Source: an uncultured Lachnospiraceae bacterium
GTDB lineage: Bacteria > Bacillota > Clostridia > Lachnospirales > Lachnospiraceae
Length of the DNA stretch: 64,000 nucleotides
Direction of reading: 5' to 3'
Assembly: GCA_949132985.1 (NCBI GenBank)
Contig: CASCGD010000005.1
Coordinates: forward strand, 1-64,000
The position numbers and the translations under genes are program-made. Positions 9,018 through 20,095 of this stretch are shown one piece after another (the stretch's first letter is position 1; the number at the start of each line of letters is the position of its first letter). A model generated the notes under the pieces. That model ran no database searches. It saw nothing but the letters and a program-made list of their open reading frames with translations, and was not told where the DNA came from.

Positions 9018-9503
9018 CTAAATCTTTTTTATCGGCTTGCCGACAGCCTTAATTATATAATCCCCGTTATTACAGTCTAATTCCACAGTCCTGCCATAAT
9101 TTAGCCCGGTATCCTCCGCCGCAAGACGAATTCCAAGCTCTTTTAACTTGGCCTTCGATGCAATCGCATTATTCTGTCCGATATTTCCCACTGATGTTTT
9201 CCCTGAAACCTCAAACATGCGGGCGCCTCCTGCAATCTTTGCGACCATACGTCGCCTCGGCACACCGAGCTTTTCCATCTGATGAACCAGCTCTGCGATA
9301 CCTGTGTCCGCAAATTTGGCAATATTGGAATTATTTCTGATCTTGCTGCTGTCCGGCAACATGATATGCACCAAACCACCAATTTTTGTTTGTGAATCCC
9401 ATAGCGCGATCCCTATACAGGAGCCAAGCCCAAGTGTTGTAAGAATATCCGGGGCCTTACCTGTTTTCAGATCCGCCATACCTACCTTAATTACAGCTCC
9501 CAT
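9018..9503 (-). CDS. cheD: Chemoreceptor glutamine deamidase CheD
   Basis: LTTLGLGSCIGIALWDSQTKIGGLVHIMLPDS; KIAGGARMF. Confidence 0.95.
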   Translation of the reverse strand: MGAVIKVGMADLKTGKAPDILTTLGLGSCIGIALWDSQTKIGGLVHIMLPDSSKIRNNSNIAKFADTGIAELVHQMEKLGVPRRRMVAKIAGGARMFEVSGKTSVGNIGQNNAIASKAKLKELGIRLAAEDTGLNYGRTVELDCNNGDYIIKAVGKPIKKI

Positions 9504-9524
9504 CGTATCTTCCTAACTTCCTTA

Positions 9525-10157
9525 TTAGAGTGTTATTCCAAGTGATCCCAAAATCTTGTCATAAGAATCCTCGTCCGGTAACAAAATAAAATATCCGTCG
9601 ATCATTCTGTCCGCACCAAATTTTGTCTGAATCATTAGGGCGTTGTCCCCATACTGGCCAAACTGGATTGCTGGCACGCTCAGGATCGCCGCAGCCATAT
9701 CCACGGAGATATAAGGAATGGAGGGCAGAATCACCAGGTTTGTCATGGAAGAAAGCGCCGACAGGTAAGCACCAGCGATAATATTTCCAATCTCTTTTAA
9801 CGCTGAAAGCTCCATATCAGAAAAATCTGCTCCCTTGCTGCCTCCGACTCCGCCCATAACACCCATCAGGCGGTCTACGAGATAATGCGCCGGCTCCAGC
9901 TCCATCAAAAACATAATGCTGCCGCTGATATCCTGCTTCACCTCTAGGAAAATTCCGACGATCGTCTGTTCCTCGGGACCAATTGCACTGCCAAGATCCT
10001 CCACTGCTATCAGTTCTACCTTTGGAACCTTCATCTCCAGCGTCAGATTCAGCATCGTTGCCACTGCGGTCGTCGCGTTTCCCGCTCCGATATTTCCAAT
10101 CTCCTTAAGTATATCAAAATACATGCCGTTTATATTGTCAAATGAAAATTTCCCCAT
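9525..10157 (-). CDS. cheC: Chemotaxis phosphatase CheC
   Basis: DILKEIGNIGAGNATTAVATML...LSALKEIGNIIAGAYLSALSSMT. Confidence 0.95.
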   Translation of the reverse strand: MGKFSFDNINGMYFDILKEIGNIGAGNATTAVATMLNLTLEMKVPKVELIAVEDLGSAIGPEEQTIVGIFLEVKQDISGSIMFLMELEPAHYLVDRLMGVMGGVGGSKGADFSDMELSALKEIGNIIAGAYLSALSSMTNLVILPSIPYISVDMAAAILSVPAIQFGQYGDNALMIQTKFGADRMIDGYFILLPDEDSYDKILGSLGITL

Positions 10158-10220
10158 TTTTTTACCTCATTGCGAAGCAACAATAGATTGCCCCGTTCAG
10201 GCAATCTATTGCTATTTTTG

Positions 10221-10682
10221 TTAGTTTTCACCAGTCATTGCACCAATGTCGAAAAGTGAGATCAGCTCCTCGCCGTTTTTCCCGATTCCGTTGATGAAAG
10301 AATGCCGGTTGTCCATGGAATCATGGTTTGGCTTGTCAATCTTATCGACATCAAGGTTTACAACTTCCTTGACCTCGTCGACAATCACGCCGATCTTACC
10401 CTGATCCTCAATCTTTAAAATAATGATACGTGTGGCATTCGTAAAAACGTCCTCACCAAAACTCATTTTCAGGCGGATGCTCATCACCGGCACAATCTCG
10501 CCCCGGATATTGATGATGCCCTTAAAATAGCTCTGCGACTTGGGCACACGGGTGATCTTCTGCATACGGACAATATTATCCACGTAGCCGATATCAATGC
10601 CGTAAATCTCACTTCCGAGCTTTACAGCAATAAATTGCTTTTTTTCCTCTACCACTTCGGTTGTTCCAATATATGCTGCCAT
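10221..10682 (-). CDS. cheW: Chemotaxis coupling protein CheW
   Basis: FIAVKLGSEIYGIDIGYVDNIVRMQKITRVP...GIINIRGEIVPVMSIRLKM. Confidence 0.95.
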   Translation of the reverse strand: MAAYIGTTEVVEEKKQFIAVKLGSEIYGIDIGYVDNIVRMQKITRVPKSQSYFKGIINIRGEIVPVMSIRLKMSFGEDVFTNATRIIILKIEDQGKIGVIVDEVKEVVNLDVDKIDKPNHDSMDNRHSFINGIGKNGEELISLFDIGAMTGEN

Positions 10683-10697
10683 TTTTCGCGCTCCCCC

Positions 10698-12788
10698 TTA
10701 CATCAGTGTATTCACATCGAGAATCAGAGCGATCTCACCATCGCCGAGGATGGTAGCACCACTGATAATCTTGGTTGAATTATCAATAAAGCTGCCCAAT
10801 GACTTGATAACGATCTCCTGCTGTCCCATCAGATCGTCTACCACAAGACCCAGCTGCTTTTCTCCCTTAGAGACGATAACGATAGTCAGGCTCTCCTGTT
10901 CATCCTCCGGAGGCTCAATGTCAAGGAGCTGGTTCAGGCGGACAATCGGAATGACTGTACCGCGCATATTGATTACTTCCTTCGCCTCCACATACTTGAT
11001 ATCCCCCATCGGAATCTCCTCGATGCTCACAATGGAACTTAAGGAGATCGCGTATTTCTCATCTCCAATAATAACCATCAGCGCCTGAATAATCGCAAGC
11101 GTCAAAGGTAAGCGAACCGTAAAGGTTGAGCCTTCTCCATACACACTCTTGACGGTCACATCTCCGCCAAGCGCCTCAATGTTGGATTTTACAACGTCCA
11201 GCCCCACGCCGCGGCCGGAAATATCCGTGATCTTCTTTGCCATGGAAAAGCTGGGCATAAACAGAAAATCAATGATTTCCTTCTGTGAAAAATTCTCCGC
11301 CTGCTCCGGTGTGACAAGTCCTCGCTCAATTGCCTTTCTCTTTACCGACTCGGTGTCGATACCGTTACCATCATCGCTGACCTCGATGATAACGTTGTTT
11401 CCTTCCTGGAACGCCTTTAAGAGTATCGTTCCAACCTCCGGCTTTCCGCGCTCCTGACGAATCTCGGCGCTCTCAAGGCCGTGGTCCGCAGAGTTTCGGA
11501 GCAAATGCTGCAGGGGATCGCCGATCTGGTCAACTACGGTACGGTCAAGCTCTGTCTCCTCACCGGTCATGAACAGTTCCATCTTCTTGTTCAGATTTCT
11601 GGACAAGTCACGGATCATACGAGGGAATTTATTGACAACACTCTCAATCGGAACCATCCGGACCTTCATCACCGACTCATGCAGACTGGTTGTGATGCGC
11701 TCCAGATATTCGATCTGTTCCTGATAAGCCTGATTCTGTGTACCGGAGCCGCTGTTGACACTGAGGGAAACCAGCGAATTCTTTGCAATAATCAACTCGC
11801 TGACCTGATTCATCAGCTCATCCAGCTTCTCAATATCCACACGGACAGTACGGCTGGTGACCGGCTTCCCGGCCTGTTTTTTTGGTGCAGCCGCATTCGA
11901 CGCAGGCTGCTTGGACGCAGCCGCCTGTGTACCGGCCGCTGGTGCGGGCAGGGACGGGGCCGTCTCAGGCTCCGCAGCAGGCGCATGATCTATCTCCTCA
12001 ACGGGGATTCTTTCTGCAACGACATCTTCGATCTCCGATACGCCCTTTGCCGCATCCACAATCTTATCTAAAGCCTCCTCCGAACTGAAGAATATGCTGA
12101 AATCATTCTCAAATTTCTCATCCTCAATGTTCTGCTGGCTCGGCTTATATACTAAAATCTCCGCAAACTCTTCCACAGCCTTGAATACGAGAAAAGCACG
12201 GGCTGCCTTTAAAAGACAATCCTTCTGTACGTATGCGGTCATGCCATAAACATTTTTCCCGCTCTCGGCGGCCGCCTTCAGCTTACGCTTTTCATCCTCA
12301 TCCAAAGTTTCTTCCAGAAATTTTTTACTGACGGGCGTCTCGGAGCCTGCCTGACTCTCCCCGGCAGGTGCCTCGGCTGCCGGAGCCGATGCAGGAGCGT
12401 TTGCCGTACCATCCAGAAAGCTGTTGAGCTGCTGGATAATCGCCTCATTGTCATTCGTTCCCTCATCGGAAGTCTCCTTGATGATCTCAAGATAACCCTC
12501 TATCGCGTCCAGACACTCAAAGAGCAGGTCAATCATCTCGCTGTTGACCTCAATCGTATCGTTTCTGACCTCCTGAAATACGTTTTCCATATCATGGGTC
12601 ATGCGCTGCATGCGCTTAAAGCCCATGGTTCCGGCCATACCTTTTAAGGAGTGCGCCGCACGGAAAATCTCGTTTACCACATCCTTGTTATCCGGCTCGC
12701 TCTCCAGCGCCATAATATTGTCGCTCAGGCTCTGGATATGCTCGTTGGTCTCGTCGATAAAAATCTCAAGATATTGACTTACATCCAT
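10698..12788 (-). CDS. cheA: Chemotaxis histidine kinase CheA
   Basis: HPt AAHSLKGMAGTMGF; HLLRNSADHGLE; ITDISGRGVGLDVVKSNI. Confidence 0.97.
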   Translation of the reverse strand: MDVSQYLEIFIDETNEHIQSLSDNIMALESEPDNKDVVNEIFRAAHSLKGMAGTMGFKRMQRMTHDMENVFQEVRNDTIEVNSEMIDLLFECLDAIEGYLEIIKETSDEGTNDNEAIIQQLNSFLDGTANAPASAPAAEAPAGESQAGSETPVSKKFLEETLDEDEKRKLKAAAESGKNVYGMTAYVQKDCLLKAARAFLVFKAVEEFAEILVYKPSQQNIEDEKFENDFSIFFSSEEALDKIVDAAKGVSEIEDVVAERIPVEEIDHAPAAEPETAPSLPAPAAGTQAAASKQPASNAAAPKKQAGKPVTSRTVRVDIEKLDELMNQVSELIIAKNSLVSLSVNSGSGTQNQAYQEQIEYLERITTSLHESVMKVRMVPIESVVNKFPRMIRDLSRNLNKKMELFMTGEETELDRTVVDQIGDPLQHLLRNSADHGLESAEIRQERGKPEVGTILLKAFQEGNNVIIEVSDDGNGIDTESVKRKAIERGLVTPEQAENFSQKEIIDFLFMPSFSMAKKITDISGRGVGLDVVKSNIEALGGDVTVKSVYGEGSTFTVRLPLTLAIIQALMVIIGDEKYAISLSSIVSIEEIPMGDIKYVEAKEVINMRGTVIPIVRLNQLLDIEPPEDEQESLTIVIVSKGEKQLGLVVDDLMGQQEIVIKSLGSFIDNSTKIISGATILGDGEIALILDVNTLM

Positions 12789-12789
12789 T

Positions 12790-13881
12790 TTACTTTACCC
12801 CCACATTCTTTATGATCGTGTCTGCAACTTTTGTCAAGGGAACGACCTCGTCCACCAGACCCGCCTCGGCGATAGCCCGCGGCATGCCATAGACCACACA
12901 TGTCTGTGCATCCTGCGCAATGACATGAATCGGCTTACTGCCATCCAGCCGACGGATTCCGTCCGTACCGTCCGCGCCCATACCCGTCAGCACGACGCAG
13001 ACAATCTCATCATAACGACTCTTCTTCAACGATTCATACATGATATTGGCACAGGGCCTTAAGCCCCCGATGGCCGGAGCATCACTCAAATGCACCCGGT
13101 GCACGCCGTCCGCACCGCAGACGACCTCCAGATGCCTGCCGCCGGGCGCTATGTAAACAACGCCCTTCGTGAGCACATCGCCCTCCTCGGCCTCCTTAAC
13201 CTCCACCTTGCTGATTCCGTTCAGCCGCTCTGCCAGAGACTTCGTAAAACCCTTTGGCATATGCTGAACGAGCACAACCGGCGCATTCATCCTCCCGTCA
13301 AGAGCGGGAATCACCGAGTGAAGCGCCTTAGGACCTCCGGTGGAGCATGCCAGGGCAACGATCTTCTTTCCGCCTGCCCGTGCCGCCGTCACCCGCCTGC
13401 GCGGCGCGGCGGGCGCTTTCGGTATACTCGTAATCGATGTATGCGCTGTCTTTTTCTGCATCCACTGGCTTTGCTGATCTTTAGTATCAAGCACGGCCGC
13501 CAGCATATCCAGTAAGCGCCGCTTGAAATCGGCTCCCTTCGCCTCTATGATATTTTCCGGTTTTGTGACGAAATCTACTGCCCCTAACTCCAACGCCCGC
13601 AGCGTCACACTCGCACCGTCCGTGGTGAGCGTACTCGCCATCACGACGGTCACATGTATGTGTTCCCGCTGCAAACGCTCCAAAAGCTGCAAACCATCCA
13701 TCCGCGGCATGTTGACATCAAGGACTACCGCATCGTAGCGTTTTACCTTGAGCTTTTCGTATGCCTCCATACCGTCCCGACATATGTCAGTTGCCTGGAA
13801 TTTATCGTCTGAGTTAATTATATCACAGATGACACGTCTCATGAGTGCAGAATCATCTACAACTAAAATATTTTTTTTCAT
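12790..13881 (-). CDS. cheB: Chemotaxis methylesterase CheB
   Basis: Receiver domain (ILVVDDSALMRRVI) plus methylesterase (ALACSTGGPKALHSVIP; LTGMGADGTDGI). Confidence 0.96.
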   Translation of the reverse strand: MKKNILVVDDSALMRRVICDIINSDDKFQATDICRDGMEAYEKLKVKRYDAVVLDVNMPRMDGLQLLERLQREHIHVTVVMASTLTTDGASVTLRALELGAVDFVTKPENIIEAKGADFKRRLLDMLAAVLDTKDQQSQWMQKKTAHTSITSIPKAPAAPRRRVTAARAGGKKIVALACSTGGPKALHSVIPALDGRMNAPVVLVQHMPKGFTKSLAERLNGISKVEVKEAEEGDVLTKGVVYIAPGGRHLEVVCGADGVHRVHLSDAPAIGGLRPCANIMYESLKKSRYDEIVCVVLTGMGADGTDGIRRLDGSKPIHVIAQDAQTCVVYGMPRAIAEAGLVDEVVPLTKVADTIIKNVGVK

Positions 13882-13883
13882 CG

Positions 13884-14615
13884 CTAGATACCCATATCTT
13901 TCCTACGGATTTTGCGTTCCTCGTCAAAAATATATTTTATAATCATCTCCCGAAGCTCCGTATCCAGGTGCATAAACTCGCCCCGCGCCTCATAGCGCTC
14001 TATATACGGTGCCGCCTGCCTGCATGCTATGATCGAAATCGGCACCAAAATATCCAGATCAATATTCTCGTTGGCCAGTTTCAGCTGCACCGCCGCATAG
14101 TCGCCGTCCTCAAATTTTTTTTCACTGATAAAACGCAGGCCCCCGCCGCTGATATCTACAATGACTGCTTTCGCCATCGTCATAATCACATCCGGTTCGC
14201 GGATCAGTTTATCCAGCTGTTCCTGGGACAGATTCTTCGCTTCGTCTGACGTCAGATCATAGGTAATCATTTCAAGCGAGCACTCCAGCCGAAAATACTC
14301 CCTGCGCTGGAATTTGTGCAGCCCGTTTTTCAGCTCTACCTTCACCAGAAAATTGTTTTCTTCCTTGTAGCGGTCGACTACCTGACAGGTCCCCCGGTAA
14401 GGCCCCCTTTTCGTGTAAAAAACAAACTCATAGCGCGCACCAAGAGAGAGTAAAATAATCTTTCCCTGATGCATCGGCATCTCCACAATCAATTCACCGC
14501 TATCTTCAATATCCGCAATCCTGCTCATAAGAACCGGCCCCTGTTCTCCGGCCAGATTCTTTTTCAAGGAAGAAATCTGAATCCTGTCACCAGCTTTCAA
14601 TATGTTTTTCATCAT
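13884..14615 (-). CDS. Flagellar brake-like PilZ protein (YcgR family)
   Basis: REYFRLECSLEM (PilZ RxxxR-like) and DISGGGLRFISE. Confidence 0.88.
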   Translation of the reverse strand: MMKNILKAGDRIQISSLKKNLAGEQGPVLMSRIADIEDSGELIVEMPMHQGKIILLSLGARYEFVFYTKRGPYRGTCQVVDRYKEENNFLVKVELKNGLHKFQRREYFRLECSLEMITYDLTSDEAKNLSQEQLDKLIREPDVIMTMAKAVIVDISGGGLRFISEKKFEDGDYAAVQLKLANENIDLDILVPISIIACRQAAPYIERYEARGEFMHLDTELREMIIKYIFDEERKIRRKDMGI

Positions 14616-14664
14616 AAAAATACATATCTCCTCTTCTAAATTATGTTTTTACAGGCTTTTCGGA

Positions 14665-15540
14665 CTATCTCCTGTTTAGAAAATGATAGATCAACCGTGA
14701 AAATCCTCCCCGCATCTCGTAATAGAGATTTTCCCCGGCCAACAGGCTCTCCGCAATTTTCTCAAACGCCTGGGAGGACATCGCCTGAGGATCAATCACG
14801 GAAACCACATGCTGCTGACGCACCGCCTTCTCAAGTATCGGATCTTTGGGAATCAGGCCAAGATAATTGATGTTCCAGTTCAAGAATTTGGACACCACGG
14901 AATTCAGCTTATCAAACACCGCCTGCCCGTCGGCAGCCGAATTGACCTGATTCGCAACGACATTAATCATTGTACTCTGATAATTAAACCCCGGATTGCG
15001 CTGCAGTGTCTTGATCAAAGAGTAGGAATCCGTGAGAGAGCTGGGTTCCGGTGTAATGATCAGCAGCACCTCAGGGCTTGCAATGACAAACTCCATAACG
15101 TTGTCGGAGATCCCCGCCCCCGTATCCACCAGAATAAAATCGGCCAGAGTGTCCAGCTCGTAAAGCTTATCGACAATGGAACGGATCTGCTCCTTCGAAA
15201 GGTTATTCATCTCCACCAGACCGGACCCTCCGGAAATAAATCCGATATTCATCGGACCCTCCGTAATGACATCCTGAACCTTCTTGCCCTGATAGATCAC
15301 ATCGCTCAAAGTATATTTGGGGCTGGTGCCGAACATGACTTCCACGTTGGCCAGCCCGATATCCGCATCAAAGATCAGTACTTTTTTGCCGCACTTCGAA
15401 AGCTGTACTGCCAGATTCACGGCAGTATTCGACTTACCCACGCCGCCTTTTCCACTTGTAATCGTAATTACGCGTGCCTGAGATGGCTGGCCGGCATTCT
15501 GCATTTTGATCACATTGCGAAGCACGGTTGCCTGATCCAT
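14665..15540 (-). CDS. flhG: MinD/ParA-type flagellar number regulator FlhG (YlxH)
   Basis: VITITSGKGGVGKSNTAVNLAVQL; downstream of flhF. Confidence 0.93.
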   Translation of the reverse strand: MDQATVLRNVIKMQNAGQPSQARVITITSGKGGVGKSNTAVNLAVQLSKCGKKVLIFDADIGLANVEVMFGTSPKYTLSDVIYQGKKVQDVITEGPMNIGFISGGSGLVEMNNLSKEQIRSIVDKLYELDTLADFILVDTGAGISDNVMEFVIASPEVLLIITPEPSSLTDSYSLIKTLQRNPGFNYQSTMINVVANQVNSAADGQAVFDKLNSVVSKFLNWNINYLGLIPKDPILEKAVRQQHVVSVIDPQAMSSQAFEKIAESLLAGENLYYEMRGGFSRLIYHFLNRR

Positions 15541-15541
15541 A

Positions 15542-16885
15542 TCAGTCTCCTCCTAAAAGTTTCTTGACTATCTCCTGTGACTGGAATACTTCGATATCGT
15601 CCGGGACGTTTTGGCCGTTTGTCATATAAGAAATATCCGCACCGGAATAAAGCTTTATGTTTAGTAAGTTTCCGTAAGCACTCGTCTCATCCAGCTTTGT
15701 AAAGATCAGGGAATAATCCGAAATACTCTTGTACATATCACAAATTTCTTTTAGATCACGGTATTTGGTCGTTGCCGACAAAACCAGGTAAACGATCTTC
15801 TGGTGCTCCTCGCCGAACACAGAAATGAGATTTTTCGTATCCTCCCGCTGCGCCTCGTTCTTGTGGGAAAAGCCTGCGGTATCCACAAAGATCAGATCGT
15901 AATCCGAGAGTTTATCCACAGCCTGCGCCAGCTCCTCCGGCGCGTATACCACGGTCAGGGGCGCGTCCAGAATGTTTGCATAGGTTTTCAGCTGCTCCGT
16001 TGCGGAAATCCGGTATGTGTCTGCGGTTAAAAACGCAACCCTTTTTCCGTACTCAACCTTAAATTTCGATGCAATCTTCGCGATCGTTGTCGTTTTCCCC
16101 ACCCCGGTGGGCCCGACAAAAAACACGATCCGCTGCTCCGTCTCATTCTTATGGACAACTTTAGGATTGCCAAATTTCAATATCATTTTCTGATAGACAT
16201 GTGAGAGAATAAAATCCATGCTCGAACCCTTACGCGCGACTTTCATCACATCGTCCAAGAGCTGATTGACATAAATCTCATCCACCTCATTATCCAGCAG
16301 CGTCTGATACAGCATCCGAAAGATGCGTACACTGTCCTCGTTATCGTCATCATTCGGTATGATCTGTTCCATCTCTTTTTTCGCAGCCGGAGGCGCAATG
16401 TCATTTGTAAGCTTTTTCTCCAGAAACTGCTGAAGACTCTCCAGCCGCTCCTCAATCAGGTCCGTGTCGGACATGGTACTCTTCTTCTCGGCACCCTCGC
16501 CGCCCCGCATGGGAACAAGATCATTTTCCGACACGGTATGTGCGTTTAATATATCTCCCACCGCCTTTGCTGCTTCCGAAAACGGCTCCGGCGATGGCGT
16601 TTTTGATAACGTCTCACGCTCTGTGGCACCGGGTCTTGGAAGACTGATCTGCTCGTCCGCAGCCAGATTAATGGTTCCGTGCTCATATGCGGGCTTTGCC
16701 TCTTCCGGCTCCTCCCGTTCCTCCATGGCAGCGGTCACTTCATAGTAGGGCGTCTTCATAAAGCCAAAAAGCCCTTTTGGCTTCACCACCTTCACATTCA
16801 TGATAACGACACCCTGGCCCATCTCGCTTTTTGCTTTTTCCAGTGCTTCCTCTTCCGTCTTCCCCTGAAATTTATTTATCGTCAT
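15542..16885 (-). CDS. flhF: Flagellar SRP-type GTPase FlhF
   Basis: VFFVGPTGVGKTTTIAKIASKF; LTADTYRISATEQLKTYA. Confidence 0.95.
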   Translation of the reverse strand: MTINKFQGKTEEEALEKAKSEMGQGVVIMNVKVVKPKGLFGFMKTPYYEVTAAMEEREEPEEAKPAYEHGTINLAADEQISLPRPGATERETLSKTPSPEPFSEAAKAVGDILNAHTVSENDLVPMRGGEGAEKKSTMSDTDLIEERLESLQQFLEKKLTNDIAPPAAKKEMEQIIPNDDDNEDSVRIFRMLYQTLLDNEVDEIYVNQLLDDVMKVARKGSSMDFILSHVYQKMILKFGNPKVVHKNETEQRIVFFVGPTGVGKTTTIAKIASKFKVEYGKRVAFLTADTYRISATEQLKTYANILDAPLTVVYAPEELAQAVDKLSDYDLIFVDTAGFSHKNEAQREDTKNLISVFGEEHQKIVYLVLSATTKYRDLKEICDMYKSISDYSLIFTKLDETSAYGNLLNIKLYSGADISYMTNGQNVPDDIEVFQSQEIVKKLLGGD

Positions 16886-18924
16886 TACGCCGTCACCATC
16901 CCAACAGATTGCAATTCAACATTCGATTCAATTTCATTATAAGACACAACGATCAAATCCTTCAAGTACTCTTCCGTTAATTTTTTATAATACATGCGCA
17001 CAATCGGTGAAGTGACAATAATCGCACTCTTTCCGAGATTTTCCAGCTTGGAAACCTCGGTCTCCGTCGCCTCGATGATCGCCCGTGTGCGCTCCGGATC
17101 GAGCGTCAGATATGCGCCCTGCTCCGTCTGCTTCACCGCGGACATGATCTCCTGCTCAATTTTCGGATCCAGAGTCACCACACTTGTGGACTCATTCGCC
17201 GGAAAATATTTGTTTGAGATTGCCCGTTTTAAGCTCTGGCGCACATACTCCGTAAGTACATCCGTGTCCCGGGAGGTCGTGCCATAGTCCGCCAGCGTCT
17301 CAAAAATTGAGAGCAGGTCGCGGATAGAAATGCCCTCTGCCAGAAGATTCTGCAAAACCTTCTGAATCTCCCCGATGCCAAGAAGCTTCGGCACAAGCTC
17401 CTCCACCAGAACCGGATTGGACTCCTTGACATTGTCGATGAGGTTTTGTACGTCCTGTCTCGTGAGCAGCTCCGCAATATGCGAGCGGATCACCTCGGTC
17501 AGATGCGTTGCGATGATCGACGGAGGATCAACCACCGTATAGCCCAGACTCTCCGCGCGCTCACGCTGGCTCTCGGTAATCCAGATGGCCGGCAGATGGA
17601 ACGACGGCTCAAAGGTGGGAATACCCGTGATCTCCTCCTCCACAAAACCGGGGTTCATCGCCATGTAGTGATCGAAGAGAATTTCTCCCTCTGTGATCTG
17701 TATGCCTTTAATCTTAATAATATACTGATTCGGGTTGAGCTGAATATTATCCCGCAGACGAATAATCGGCACAACCGTACCCAGCTCAAGCGCAATCTGA
17801 CGCCGGATCATGACAACACGATCCAGAAGGTCGCCGCCCTGGTTCACATCGGCCAGCGGAATGATACCATAGCCAAACTCCAGCTCGATGGGGTCCACCG
17901 ACAAAAGCGCCACCACGTTTTCGGGCTTTCGTATCTCCTCCGCTTCCGTCTCCACGGCACCTACTTCATCCTCGATCTGCTCCACACTCATGCTCTTGCC
18001 CATATTTATGCCCGTCACGATGAACAATGCACCAAGTCCGATGCACAGATACCATTTCAGCGGTGTCACGATTCCAAGGAAACAGAGGGTGCCTCCTACC
18101 ATGACAAGCACCTTCGGAATACCAAACAACTGGCTGATGAGCACCTGGCCGAAATCCGCCTCCTTAGATGCCTTCGTCACGAGGATACCGGTTGCCATCG
18201 AAATCGCAAGGGACGGAATCTGAGAACTCAATCCGTCACCGATCGTGAGAACGCCGTACTCCAGAAGCGCACCCTGAAAATTCAGGCCGCCTCTCCACAT
18301 ACCCATGATCGTCCCGCCGATTACATTGACAAACGTGATGATCAGACCTGCCGCCGCATCTCCCTTTACATACTTCGTAGCACCGTCCATGGCGCCGAAG
18401 AAGCTGCTCTCCATCTGAATCTTTTCGCGGCGTTTTTTTGCTTCCGCATCATCGATTGCCCCCGTATTTAAATCCGCGTCGATTGCCATCTGCTTACCGG
18501 GCATCGCGTCCAGTGTAAAACGAGCCGTTACCTCAGATACACGCTCAGAACCTTTATTAATAACTACGAACTGAACAATGATCAAAATAATAAAAATGAT
18601 CGTACCGATAACCATATCGCCGCCGCCCACGAAATCTCCAAACGTGCGGACAACGTTTCCGGGATCGCCGGTATTTAAGATCAGACGCGTCGATGACACG
18701 TTTAAGGAAATACGAAAGATCGTCGTAAACAGCAAAAGTGTCGGGAAAAACGACATATCCAGCACTTCCTGCACAAACAGACAGTTGAACAGGATGACCA
18801 GTGCGATGGAAATATTAAAAATAAGCAGTATATCGAGCAAAAAAGAAGGAATCGGCACGATAAAGAATACGATCGCCGCCAACAGATACAAGGCGACGCC
18901 AACGTCTGCTCCACGCTTCGCCAT
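16885..18924 (-). CDS. flhA: Flagellar export protein FlhA
   Basis: Multi-TM N-terminus; RVSEVTARFTLDAMPGKQMAIDADLNTG. Confidence 0.97.
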   Translation of the reverse strand: MAKRGADVGVALYLLAAIVFFIVPIPSFLLDILLIFNISIALVILFNCLFVQEVLDMSFFPTLLLFTTIFRISLNVSSTRLILNTGDPGNVVRTFGDFVGGGDMVIGTIIFIILIIVQFVVINKGSERVSEVTARFTLDAMPGKQMAIDADLNTGAIDDAEAKKRREKIQMESSFFGAMDGATKYVKGDAAAGLIITFVNVIGGTIMGMWRGGLNFQGALLEYGVLTIGDGLSSQIPSLAISMATGILVTKASKEADFGQVLISQLFGIPKVLVMVGGTLCFLGIVTPLKWYLCIGLGALFIVTGINMGKSMSVEQIEDEVGAVETEAEEIRKPENVVALLSVDPIELEFGYGIIPLADVNQGGDLLDRVVMIRRQIALELGTVVPIIRLRDNIQLNPNQYIIKIKGIQITEGEILFDHYMAMNPGFVEEEITGIPTFEPSFHLPAIWITESQRERAESLGYTVVDPPSIIATHLTEVIRSHIAELLTRQDVQNLIDNVKESNPVLVEELVPKLLGIGEIQKVLQNLLAEGISIRDLLSIFETLADYGTTSRDTDVLTEYVRQSLKRAISNKYFPANESTSVVTLDPKIEQEIMSAVKQTEQGAYLTLDPERTRAIIEATETEVSKLENLGKSAIIVTSPIVRMYYKKLTEEYLKDLIVVSYNEIESNVELQSVGMVTA

Positions 18925-18967
18925 AACACTTCCTCCTTTCTGAAAAATCTAAAAATAATAACACAAA

Positions 18968-20095
18968 CTACGCACGTCCCTGTGCACGGTATACCGCGGC
19001 AAGAATCTCCGCCACCGCCTGATAAAGCTCCGGCGGAATCTCCCGTCCGACCTCCACATTCATGTAAATCATACGGGCCAGCGGTTTGTTCTCCACAATC
19101 TCAATGCGGTTTTCCTTTGCGATATCCTTAATCTTCTGCGCCACAAAATCCGCGCCCTTTGCCACCAGGACCGGCGCCGTGCCCGTTCCGGCATCGTATT
19201 TGAGCGCAACCGCATAGTGGGTCGGGTTTGTGATGACAACATCGGCCTGCGGCACCGCCTGCATCATACGCCTCTGGGACGCCTCACGCATCCGCGCACG
19301 CTGCTGGCCCTTGACCTGCGGATCTCCCTCCGAGTTCTTCATCTCGTCCTTGACCTCCTGCTTGGTCATCTTCATGTCCTCACTGAATTTATGCTTCTGA
19401 TAAAGATAATCCACTGCACCGATAATACAATAAACAACGGAAATGCGCAACCCCACATCGAGAATCAGCGTTCCCATTTCGGCAATCGCCTGATACAGAG
19501 GAACATTCAAAAACAAAAAAATGTCCTCGAGGTGTGATCTTAAAGTAGTATACGCAATCGTAACGATCACTGCAAGCTTTACGATCGATTTTAACAGCTC
19601 AAAAAGCGAATCCTTTGAAAAGATACGCTTAAAACCGTTGACCGGATTAAATTTACTGAACTTCGGTCGCAGCGGCTTTGTGCTCACCTTCCACTTTACC
19701 TGAATCAGGTTGACGATAAACGCCACCGCAAAGCCGACCAGAAAAAAGGGGGCCGCAATTTTTAACATGGCGAGTGTCGCATACTGCAGATAACCCATGA
19801 CGGCTTTCGAATTGAAATCCCGCATCGTCACCGTCTCCGGGATTTTGTCATAGACATCATAAAATACCTGTAAAAAATTACTGCCAATAAAGCCAAGAAC
19901 CACGCGCAGCATCAGAAACAGTGCAACCATGGAAAGCGCCATCTCCAGCTCCTTGCTCTTACACACCTGTCCTTCACTTCTGGCATCATTCAGCTTTTTA
20001 GAGGTTGCAGGCTCGGTTTTTTCACCGCCCGGCCCGTCTTTCGCAAAAAACTGCAGATCATATATAAATAAATCATGCCGGTCAGCCATTCGCAT
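18968..20095 (-). CDS. flhB: Flagellar export protein FlhB
   Basis: GEKTEPATSKKLNDARSEGQV; autocleavage motif ADVVITNPTHYAVALKYD. Confidence 0.97.
   Translation of the reverse strand: MRMADRHDLFIYDLQFFAKDGPGGEKTEPATSKKLNDARSEGQVCKSKELEMALSMVALFLMLRVVLGFIGSNFLQVFYDVYDKIPETVTMRDFNSKAVMGYLQYATLAMLKIAAPFFLVGFAVAFIVNLIQVKWKVSTKPLRPKFSKFNPVNGFKRIFSKDSLFELLKSIVKLAVIVTIAYTTLRSHLEDIFLFLNVPLYQAIAEMGTLILDVGLRISVVYCIIGAVDYLYQKHKFSEDMKMTKQEVKDEMKNSEGDPQVKGQQRARMREASQRRMMQAVPQADVVITNPTHYAVALKYDAGTGTAPVLVAKGADFVAQKIKDIAKENRIEIVENKPLARMIYMNVEVGREIPPELYQAVAEILAAVYRAQGRA

Noticed and set aside
17446-18471. 341-aa plus-strand ORF antisense to flhA
   Set aside because: Lies fully antisense to conserved flhA, composition typical of a reverse-frame artefact, no domain recognised.
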